A stretch of DNA of 36,852 nt from Thermoplasmata archaeon (GTDB lineage: Archaea > Thermoplasmatota > Thermoplasmata > Sysuiplasmatales > Sysuiplasmataceae), in contig JAKABN010000005.1 in assembly GCA_021796895.1 (NCBI GenBank), positions 1 through 36,852 on the forward strand. Reading direction: 5' to 3'. Below, piece after piece: positions 31,310-36,852 of this stretch (position 1 is the stretch's first letter; each line of letters opens with the position of its first letter). The translations under genes and the position numbers were made by a program. The notes beneath the pieces were generated by a model. It searched no databases. It saw nothing but the letters and a program-made list of their open reading frames with translations, and had not been told where the DNA came from.

Positions 31310-31376
31310 TAATGAAGTGCAACAAGTCTACAATAATGCCGAGCGTCATTGTTCCGGAGGCACTTCCGATTTTCAT
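31305..31376 (-). CDS. Candidate branched-chain leader peptide upstream of ilvB
   Basis: 23 codons from ATG 31376, too short for the ORF track. The C-terminal part reads LGIIVDLLHFIT before TGA: seven of residues 12-22 are Leu, Ile or Val, including ATT-ATT-GTA and TTG-TTG runs. The ATG lies about 28 nt after the centre of a clear TATA box, so a leaderless mRNA would begin almost at this codon. The stop codon is within the first arm of the 11-bp hairpin, and ilvB starts 44 nt further on. Bacterial ilv operons use exactly such Ile/Val/Leu-rich leader peptides for attenuation; in archaea this would be new. Translation is not proven, and composition by chance cannot be excluded from one sequence. 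Confidence 0.5.
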   Translation of the reverse strand: MKIGSASGTMTLGIIVDLLHFIT

Positions 31377-31397
31377 CCTGAGTTCGCAGACAACATT

Positions 31398-31410
31398 CTC
31401 TATAAATATC
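31398..31410 (-). promoter_or_regulatory. TATA box of the ilvBNC operon
   Basis: gatatttatagag on the minus strand, the best TATA match in this intergenic region. It predicts a start near 31378 and hence a ~117-nt leader before ilvB. The remaining 31411-31548 sequence holds no gene I can support. Confidence 0.55.
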
Positions 31411-31550
31411 TTGTGACGAATTAGCATGGTTAGGATAATCAAGAAAATACGGCATATGACGAAGTATAACATCGTTCATATCAGCCAGGCTTAAGAGCAT
31501 CGGCGACGGGCTATTTCGGCACGGCGCTCACTGGCGGACCCGTAGGAAGC

Positions 31551-31559
31551 TTTTTTAAG
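31551..31559 (+). promoter_or_regulatory. TATA-like box for the 35-residue membrane protein
   Basis: ttttttaag, giving a predicted start near 31582 and a ~32-nt 5' UTR that contains the strong Shine-Dalgarno ggggagg. A second AT-rich site (tattgataat, 31588-31597) is an alternative. Confidence 0.35.
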
Positions 31560-31613
31560 GACTGGCATCTATCTCATTAATGTCAATATTGATAATTTAG
31601 GGGAGGAATAGAT

Positions 31614-31721
31614 ATGTCGTTAAGCATGGCTTTGATGTGGGGCGTTGTATTCGGGGCAATTCTCTTTAACATGTGGTTCGTCTGGGGAGTGTATTTCTAC
31701 TCCGGTAAACAGACACGATAG
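31614..31721 (+). CDS. 35-residue single-pass membrane protein
   Basis: Not in the ORF track because of its length. ATG 31614 is preceded by ggggagg with a 7-nt spacer, one of the best ribosome binding sites in the window. The product begins MSLSMALMWGVVFGAILFNM, continues as an aromatic membrane helix and ends in a short polar tail (SGKQTR). The size and single aromatic helix resemble small accessory subunits of transporters or respiratory complexes, but I cannot assign a partner: the adjacent genes are soluble enzymes. The aldo/keto reductase follows after 77 nt. Confidence 0.6.
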   Translation: MSLSMALMWGVVFGAILFNMWFVWGVYFYSGKQTR

Positions 31722-31798
31722 GCTGAGTGCATCACGGGACTGGAGCCAATCGCCCCTTCTGCAAGTTGCTGATATACCGGAGAGCCATGCCTCAGAGC

Positions 31799-32644
31799 AT
31801 GGAGTATCGTGAATTCGGCAGAACTGGCGTGCGTGTTTCTCCCATTGGCATGGGCACATATTACGACATCGGATGGATTGCGGCATCCGCACTTGGAATT
31901 AAGATAAACCTGAAGGAGAAGATTTCCGCAATAAGAAAGGGTATAGAGGCAGGCATAAATCTCATCGACACCGCAGAATTCTACAGGAGCGAGTCTGTTG
32001 TTTCCATGGCAATTCGGGACTACGACAGGGAAAAACTGTTTGTTGCAACTAAAGTCTTTCCGACACACCTGAGACCGGAAAAGCTGATCAGGGCGTGCGA
32101 CAGGAGCCTGCGGCTCCTGGGGACAGATTATATTGATCTGTATCAGGTGCACTTCCCGAATTTCCGAGTTCCAGTGAGTGAAACGATGCAGGCTATGGAA
32201 CGGCTGGCGGATGATGGAAAAATCAGGCACATAGGCATAAGCAATTTCTCTCTTCCGAAGATGATTGAGGCAGAGCAGTCGCTGAAGAAGCATTCCCTCG
32301 CATCCACTCAGATGCACTACAACCTTAATCATAGAAGTGTGGAGAAGGACATTCTGCCTCACTGCAGGGAGAACGGAATTGCACTCATGGCATACTACCC
32401 CCTGGGTCACGGAAAACTGGCGGAGCTCCCGCACGGCCAGGCCGAAGCTGCGGCGGCGATAGCCTCAAAGTACGGGCTCAGGACGGACGCACAGGTCGCA
32501 CTGAATTACCTGCTGTCATCCGACAGATGCGTTTTTCCCATTCCACGTGCTTCGAATCCGCAGCATGTGGCGGAGAACTCCCTGCTGGGCGGAAATCTGT
32601 TTGACAGGGAAGATATGGATACTCTCACTTCCCTGTTCGCATAA
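31799..32644 (+). CDS. Aldo/keto reductase
   Basis: 281 residues from ATG 31799 (MEYREFGRTGVRVSPIGMGT, the canonical family start); ATG 31787 with ggagag just before it is an alternative, and the track start at 31727 is too early. The catalytic tetrad is visible: Asp and Tyr in LIDTAEFYRSE, Lys in FVATKVFP and His in LYQVHFPNF. Further barrel elements are RHIGISNFSLPKMIEA, TQMHYNLNHRSVEKDILPHC and VFPIPRASNPQHVAEN. It should reduce an aldehyde or ketone, or oxidise the matching alcohol, with NADPH. The neighbouring glucose dehydrogenase and glucoamylase suggest a sugar or sugar-derived substrate, but this is inference. Confidence 0.92.
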   Translation: MEYREFGRTGVRVSPIGMGTYYDIGWIAASALGIKINLKEKISAIRKGIEAGINLIDTAEFYRSESVVSMAIRDYDREKLFVATKVFPTHLRPEKLIRACDRSLRLLGTDYIDLYQVHFPNFRVPVSETMQAMERLADDGKIRHIGISNFSLPKMIEAEQSLKKHSLASTQMHYNLNHRSVEKDILPHCRENGIALMAYYPLGHGKLAELPHGQAEAAAAIASKYGLRTDAQVALNYLLSSDRCVFPIPRASNPQHVAENSLLGGNLFDREDMDTLTSLFA

Positions 32645-32693
32645 GGCGCAGAATGTGCGGCGTGACTGTGACACAATCGTTCTGTCTGGCACA

Positions 32694-32704
32694 TGTTAAT
32701 ATGT
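32694..32704 (+). promoter_or_regulatory. TATA box for the first coiled-coil gene
   Basis: tgttaatatgt centred ~25 nt before ATG 32724; leaderless spacing. Confidence 0.45.
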
Positions 32705-32723
32705 ACGACCGGAATCAGGAATC

Positions 32724-33068
32724 ATGCACGGTTCACGTCACACTCCACCGCAGTCGGGTGATGCCGGAATTTCCGCGGCAGTTGATGCTGTGTCAAGGCA
32801 GGTAGATGCACCTGATATTCATGAAATACGGAAACTGACTCCGGTGCAAATCAACAACGAACAGGAGAAACTGGCGCTTGCCGAACTGGCAGTCGTCATC
32901 TGCGAACTGTCGGCCATCGAAAGAGAGATCGAAGACAGCAGGCGTGAACTCGAGGACGTGAAACGCAGACTGATAGACTCAAGGCGAAGGCTCGATGAGG
33001 AGAGACTGCTCTTCCGTACATACGCCAATGACAACCTGTTCCTCAAGAATGCTCTCCCTGAGGAGTAA
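32724..33068 (+). CDS. Coiled-coil protein, unknown (paralogue A)
   Basis: 114 residues. A polar ~30-residue N-terminus, then a long heptad-rich helix from about residue 40 (QINNEQEKLALAELAVVICELSAIEREIEDSRRELEDVKRRLIDSRRRLDEE) and a short tail LLFRTYANDNLFLKNAL. The pattern L-x-D/E-x-K-x-x-L-I...F+x-Y...N-x-x-L...L recurs in the next gene. No enzyme motif. Such short coiled coils often act as structural or tethering proteins. Leaderless start by TATA spacing. Confidence 0.65.
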   Translation: MHGSRHTPPQSGDAGISAAVDAVSRQVDAPDIHEIRKLTPVQINNEQEKLALAELAVVICELSAIEREIEDSRRELEDVKRRLIDSRRRLDEERLLFRTYANDNLFLKNALPEE

Positions 33069-33090
33069 CGGAGGAGAGGGGCGGACTAAT

Positions 33091-33501
33091 ATGCGCGGTA
33101 GGGCAGGGGCGAAGCAAGCCGCAGCAACCTGTCTGTCTCTGTTTGTCAGTCGCAGGAGGGGGATCGCGTATCCACCGAATCGGAACGAACTCATGCGCGA
33201 ACTCTCACTGATTATGCAGCAGAGGAAGGATGCCCTTGCAAGAAAGCAGACAGTTGAGAGAGAGCTGCGTGAGCTCAAGGGTGAACTCATTAATGTCGAA
33301 ACCGAACGTTCCGGTCTGCACTTCAAATCATACACACTGTTCAGCGAGAACACTACACTTGCGATCAGACTCTCTGCGCTCAGATCACCTTATCCCGGGA
33401 CAGCCGCGGAAAGCATCAATGAGAGGGAACACGACAGGATTCTCGACAGATATGTTTTCCGGACAGATCGCTCCTGCGTAAGCGGCAAGTCATCAAAATA
33501 G
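33091..33501 (+). CDS. Coiled-coil protein, unknown (paralogue B)
   Basis: 136 residues from ATG 33091; the track start at 32995 lies within the previous gene. A basic N-terminal ~30 residues precede a coiled coil (MRELSLIMQQRKDALARKQTVERELRELKGELINVETERSGLHF). ELRELKGELI followed by HFKSYTLFSENTTLAIRLSAL aligns with ELEDVKRRLI and LFRTYANDNLFLKNAL of the upstream gene, so the pair probably arose by tandem duplication. A polar ~45-residue tail is unique to this copy. It lies 22 nt after paralogue A, likely the same transcript, and could form a heteromeric coiled coil with it. Confidence 0.6.
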   Translation: MRGRAGAKQAAATCLSLFVSRRRGIAYPPNRNELMRELSLIMQQRKDALARKQTVERELRELKGELINVETERSGLHFKSYTLFSENTTLAIRLSALRSPYPGTAAESINEREHDRILDRYVFRTDRSCVSGKSSK

Positions 33502-33510
33502 ATTTTAAGG
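33502..33510 (+). promoter_or_regulatory. TATA box for gdh-glucoamylase unit
   Basis: attttaagg (overlapping the end of paralogue B), ~29 nt before ATG 33535. Confidence 0.4.
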
Positions 33511-33534
33511 TAAACGCCGTGCTGCCACCGTAAG

Positions 33535-34626
33535 ATGAAAGCAATCGTAGTAAAACCAGGGGTTCCCGGAGTTATGCTCGGCGAGAAGAAGGAGCCCTCC
33601 ATAAACGACGGCCAAGTTCTGCTCAAACCCAGGTTCGTAGGCATATGCGGAACAGACAGAGAGATAATATCTGCGTATTACGGCGAGGCACCTGCAGGCG
33701 AACAGTTCCTGGCTATAGGACACGAGTCTCTCTGCACCGTCGCCGATCCGGGCAGCAGCCCCTTGCGCAAGGGCAGCCTGGTTGTCCCTACTGTAAGACG
33801 TGGATGCGGAGAATGCTGGAGTTGTCTCCATGGCCAGTCGGATATGTGCTTCACCGGCAAATACAGGGAGCGTGGAATCAAGCAGCTGGATGGTTACAAT
33901 TCGGAAGTAATTACCGAAGTGCCGGAGTACATTGCCGAAGTGCCTTCCGACATAGGCGATGCTGCTGTGCTTACCGAACCGATGACCATTGGCGAAAAGG
34001 CAATAATACAGGCTGTGGGACTGCAGCAGAGGGTGAGATGGGAATGCGACGGCGACTATTCATGCAGGAAGGCTCTGGTGCTGGGAACCGGTCCGGTGGG
34101 CCTGCTTGCAGCACTTGCAGCAAAAATCAGGGGATTTCAGGTCTGGGCAGCGGACAGGCACGATGACAGCACAATGCGTGCGGGCATACTCAAGAGTGCC
34201 GGCATAGCGCACATAGACAGCAGGAGTCAGGGCATCGTCGAGTTTGCCGGGACCATAGGCAATTTCGATCTCATTATCGAAGCGACGGGAGATGCGGTAG
34301 TCGGGCTTGACACTGTCCCGGCCCTCTCGCCGAACGGCATCATGGCCCTGACGGGAATTCCGGGCGGTGCTCAGACGTATCAGATGCCCGCCGTGCAGAT
34401 TATGCGCTCGCTGGTTCTCAACAACGCGCTTGTCGTCGGCATCGTCAATGCCAACCTGAGTTATTTCAAGGCAGCGCTCTATGACATGGTTGAAATAAAC
34501 AGAAGATATCCCGGTATACTCGAGAAGATGGTTTCCCACCGGTTTGCACCTGAGGATTTTTCATCAGCCTACTCGCTGAGAGGAGATGAATCGGTGAAGG
34601 TCGTAATCGACTGGACAAAGCAGTGA
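33535..34626 (+). CDS. gdh: Archaeal glucose 1-dehydrogenase (zinc-dependent MDR family)
   Basis: 363 residues, the usual length. Catalytic zinc ligands lie in FVGICGTDREI (C38) and GHES (H63, E64); a structural zinc site is formed by C91, C94, C97 and C105 (RRGCGECWSCLHGQSDMC). VLTEPMTIGEKAI is the typical archaeal GDH segment, and the cofactor motif is VLGTGPVGLLAALAAK. It oxidises D-glucose, often also galactose, to the aldonolactone with NAD(P), the first step of the archaeal non-/semi-phosphorylative Entner-Doudoroff pathway. It is followed after 5 nt by glucoamylase, linking glucose release to oxidation. A different sugar preference is possible. Confidence 0.9.
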   Translation: MKAIVVKPGVPGVMLGEKKEPSINDGQVLLKPRFVGICGTDREIISAYYGEAPAGEQFLAIGHESLCTVADPGSSPLRKGSLVVPTVRRGCGECWSCLHGQSDMCFTGKYRERGIKQLDGYNSEVITEVPEYIAEVPSDIGDAAVLTEPMTIGEKAIIQAVGLQQRVRWECDGDYSCRKALVLGTGPVGLLAALAAKIRGFQVWAADRHDDSTMRAGILKSAGIAHIDSRSQGIVEFAGTIGNFDLIIEATGDAVVGLDTVPALSPNGIMALTGIPGGAQTYQMPAVQIMRSLVLNNALVVGIVNANLSYFKAALYDMVEINRRYPGILEKMVSHRFAPEDFSSAYSLRGDESVKVVIDWTKQ

Positions 34627-34631
34627 TATGA

Positions 34632-36602
34632 ATGCCAAGAGATCTGCCTTTAGGCAACGGAAGATTGCTAATAGCCTTCGACGGGGATTACACAGTAAGG
34701 GACATTTACTTTCCTCACGTCGGCAGTGAAAACCATTCGGTGGGGCATACATTCAGGGTGGGAGTATGGGTCAACGGCTCGTTCAGCTGGACAGGCTCGC
34801 CAGGGTGGAAGAAATCACTGCGCTATGTGCCGGACACCATGGTATCGGACGTTACGCTGAGAAACGATGCGCTCGGCGTCGAGCTGCATTTCCGTGATGC
34901 GGTGGATTTCGTCATCGATGCCATGGTAAGGAAGATTGACGTCAGGAGAGTGGCAGGGGGCGATGCCGAGATACGCCTGTTCTTTCACCATGATTTCCAT
35001 CTGTATGGAAATGACATAGGCGATACCGCCTTTTTCGATCCTCAGCTGAATGTGGTCATTCACTACAAGGACGAACGCTATTTCCTGACAGACGCGGGCA
35101 ACGACGAAGGGGAGGGGATAAGCATGTTCGCGTGCGGACAGAAGGAAATGGAAGGGAGGGAAGGTACGTGGCGCGACGCGGAAGACGGAGTGCTGTCGGG
35201 CAACGCGATATCGCAGGGTTCCGTGGATTCGGTCATAGGTGTCACGTTCCGCGTGCCTGCAAACGGTAGCAGGAGCGGCTACTACTACATGCTTGCCGGC
35301 GAAAACTACGACAGCATAGACAAGCTCCAGAATCTGGTAAGATCCAGAGGCGTCGCCAGGTTCATAGAGCGGACAGCAAACTACTGGCGGCTCTGGTGCA
35401 CGAAGGAGAAGAGGGATTTCGCTGATTTGCCTGCAGGGATTGTGTCTCTGTACAGGAGAAGTCTGCTCGCAATGGCAACAAACATCGACAGCCAGGGCGG
35501 CATAGTCGCGGCGAACGACACCGATCTCCTCCGCTTCAACAGGGATACATACAGCTACATCTGGCCCAGGGACGGTGCTCTGGTATCGCTTGCTCTGGAC
35601 AATGCAGGCTACTCCTACCCTTCCTCGATGTTCTATCAGTTCTGCGCCGGCGCGATAAGCCACAGGGGTTATTTTCTGCAGAAGTACAACCCGAACGGCT
35701 CGTTTGCCAGCAGCTGGCATCCGTGGGCGCTCAACGGCAAACCGTCGCTGCCGATTCAGGAAGACGAAACATCTCTCGTGCTTCATGCCCTCTGGAACCA
35801 CTTCGAACGTTACAGGGATGTCGAATTTTTCAAGCCGCTGTACAGGAGGCTCATCAAGAATGCGGCAGACTTCATTGTGTCGTACACCGACAGCGTCACC
35901 GGTCTGCCGGTGGACAGCTACGACCTTTGGGAGGAGAGACGCGGTGTGTTCACATTCACCTGCTCCGCCAATTATGCGGGTCTGGTCGCGTCATCGAAAT
36001 TCTGCAGCAGCTTCGGTGAGGAGGATGTGGCGGCGCGATATTCCTCCGCCGCATCATCGCTGAAAAAGGCAATAATCGCAAATCTCTACAGCCGTCAGGA
36101 CGGCAGGTTTCTCAGGGGGCTCGTGCGTGGTGACGGTCCGGTGCCGATTAAGGACAATGCGGTAGACGCGAGTCTTTCCGGCGTCTTTCTCTTCGGCGTG
36201 CTTGAGCCTGATGATCCCATGGTCGCCGGAACCATGAAGGCGATCAGAGACAAACTGTGGGTGAGAGGCAGCACAGGTGGAATTGCGAGATATGATGGCG
36301 ACATGTACCAGCGCGCGGGAGACAGCGGCGATGTGCAGGGTAATCCATGGTTCATATGTACGCTGTGGCTCGCCGACTGGTACAGTGCTGTTGCCCGCGA
36401 CGTCAAGTCGCTGTCGAAAGCGCTCGATCTGCTCAAGTGGACAGCACAATATGCTCTTCCGAGCGGCATACTCGCCGAGCAGATTCATCCTGTCACCGGC
36501 GCACCGCTGTCTGTTTCTCCGCTCACATGGAGTCATGCGGCGTTTGTGGATGCGGTGGACAGATATCTTGAAAGCGCCATGCGGATCGGTGATGCAAGAT
36601 GA
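34632..36602 (+). CDS. GH15 glucoamylase-type glycoside hydrolase
   Basis: 656 residues. The N-terminal beta-sandwich (residues ~1-270; GNGRLLIAFDGDYTVRDIYFP, RVGVWVNGSF) is typical of prokaryotic GH15 enzymes. The (alpha/alpha)6 barrel follows with NRDTYSYIWPRDGALVSLALD, SYDLWEERRGVFTFT, where the first Glu (~E434) matches the fungal general acid in DLWEEV, and GILAEQIHPVTGAP, where ~E616 matches the general base in LAEQ. No signal peptide, so it should act in the cytoplasm, releasing glucose from maltooligosaccharides, glycogen or trehalose-like glucans. Coupled to gdh (5 nt) and overlapping the cyclase gene by 4 nt, it belongs to a sugar-degradation operon. Confidence 0.92.
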   Translation: MPRDLPLGNGRLLIAFDGDYTVRDIYFPHVGSENHSVGHTFRVGVWVNGSFSWTGSPGWKKSLRYVPDTMVSDVTLRNDALGVELHFRDAVDFVIDAMVRKIDVRRVAGGDAEIRLFFHHDFHLYGNDIGDTAFFDPQLNVVIHYKDERYFLTDAGNDEGEGISMFACGQKEMEGREGTWRDAEDGVLSGNAISQGSVDSVIGVTFRVPANGSRSGYYYMLAGENYDSIDKLQNLVRSRGVARFIERTANYWRLWCTKEKRDFADLPAGIVSLYRRSLLAMATNIDSQGGIVAANDTDLLRFNRDTYSYIWPRDGALVSLALDNAGYSYPSSMFYQFCAGAISHRGYFLQKYNPNGSFASSWHPWALNGKPSLPIQEDETSLVLHALWNHFERYRDVEFFKPLYRRLIKNAADFIVSYTDSVTGLPVDSYDLWEERRGVFTFTCSANYAGLVASSKFCSSFGEEDVAARYSSAASSLKKAIIANLYSRQDGRFLRGLVRGDGPVPIKDNAVDASLSGVFLFGVLEPDDPMVAGTMKAIRDKLWVRGSTGGIARYDGDMYQRAGDSGDVQGNPWFICTLWLADWYSAVARDVKSLSKALDLLKWTAQYALPSGILAEQIHPVTGAPLSVSPLTWSHAAFVDAVDRYLESAMRIGDAR

Positions 36603-36852
36603 GCAGGATAGCTTCAAGGATCATAGATGTGTCGGTGGCGGTCCGGGACGGAATGCCGATTTACGACGGCAATCCTCCGCTGTCGATGGAATGGGCCATG
36701 AGCATTGAGCGCGGCGATCAGGTCAACCTTACGCGCCTGAGTGAAGGCGTCCATACAGGAACGCACGTGGATGCGCCGTTCCATTTCATACAGAGCGGCA
36801 GGAAGATAGACGAGCTGGAAATGACGAGCTTCTTCTGCAACGTGCGGGTCAT
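36599..36852 (+). CDS. Cyclase-family metal-dependent hydrolase (partial, 3' end outside window)
   Basis: The first 84 codons are visible; ATG 36599 overlaps the glucoamylase stop (ATGA). IIDVSVAVRDGMPIYDGNPP is the common opening (D-L-S-x-x-x-x-x-G-M-P-x-Y-P-G-x-P), and VHTGTHVDAPFHFI is the metal-binding H-x-G-T-H-x-D-x-P-x-H-F signature. Members include kynurenine formamidase and isatin hydrolase; many archaeal ones are uncharacterised. The position in a glucoamylase-gdh operon suggests lactone or amide hydrolysis linked to sugar metabolism, for example an aldonolactonase-like step, but that is speculation. Confidence 0.88.
   Translation, partial: MSRIASRIIDVSVAVRDGMPIYDGNPPLSMEWAMSIERGDQVNLTRLSEGVHTGTHVDAPFHFIQSGRKIDELEMTSFFCNVRV

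Noticed and set aside
31258-31500. 80-residue minus-strand ORF spanning the ilvB upstream region
   Set aside because: Starts upstream of the ilvB TATA box and reads through the hairpin in another frame; composition is not protein-like.
34815-35801. 328-residue minus-strand ORF within the glucoamylase
   Set aside because: Antisense shadow of the GH15 gene, which has both catalytic Glu motifs.

Overview
This window reads as a chromosome segment of an uncultivated archaeon, most likely an acidophilic, heterotrophic member of Thermoplasmatota (Thermoplasmata). The evidence is archaeal gene content: a GatB-type amidotransferase, an archaeal zinc glucose dehydrogenase, an intracellular-type GH15 glucoamylase, a split archaeal glutamate synthase, a DUF835 sensor, an RHH/PIN toxin-antitoxin remnant and a TusA-SQR-DsrE-DUF1641 sulfur operon. 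Many genes also have a TATA-like box 24-30 nt before the start codon, the signature of leaderless archaeal mRNAs. No rRNA, tRNA or CRISPR array was seen. Taxonomy is inferred from gene content only.

Layout. 1-8 kb: the 3' end of gatB, a secreted PKD-type surface protein, a DUF2079 membrane protein, and a two-gene unit of a GT-C-like membrane protein and a DPM1/GtrA glycosyltransferase, suggesting envelope glycan work. 8.2-8.9 kb: an intact RHH antitoxin followed by a decayed VapC toxin. 8.9-12.3 kb: an Lrp/AsnC regulator divergent from a tight tusA-sqr-dsrE-DUF1641 operon for sulfide/persulfide oxidation, with a palindrome between them. 12.4-18 kb: two small membrane proteins, a zinc-ribbon protein, and a 1351-residue multi-GAF/PAS/DUF835 cytoplasmic sensor. 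18.2-20.8 kb: an unknown protein, a saccharopine-dehydrogenase-like enzyme, an orphan IS200/IS605-type right-end/omega-RNA-like element, and a membrane-anchored Cas4-like nuclease split over two overlapping ORFs.

21-31.4 kb, all minus strand, is a nitrogen and branched-chain amino acid block: ammonium transporter, SDR protein, glutamate synthase (GATase-GXGXG fusion, and an FMN subunit carrying a second decayed FMN domain), then ilvC, ilvN and ilvB. Ammonium taken up by Amt could feed glutamate synthesis, and glutamate supplies amino groups for valine, leucine and isoleucine. 31.6-36.8 kb is a plus-strand block: a 35-residue membrane protein, an aldo/keto reductase, two related coiled-coil proteins, then glucose dehydrogenase, glucoamylase and the start of a cyclase-family hydrolase. 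Glucoamylase releasing glucose and GDH oxidising it fits the archaeal non-/semi-phosphorylative Entner-Doudoroff route.

The most striking signal is upstream of ilvB. A good TATA box is followed at leaderless distance by a 23-codon ORF whose distal half is packed with Ile, Val and Leu codons. Its stop codon lies in the first arm of a perfect 11-bp inverted repeat, and the second arm runs into the ilvB ribosome binding site. This looks like a leader-peptide attenuation or translation-control device for branched-chain amino acid synthesis in an archaeon. A second leader-like ORF precedes amt, where the conserved reading frame is interrupted by an in-frame TGA.
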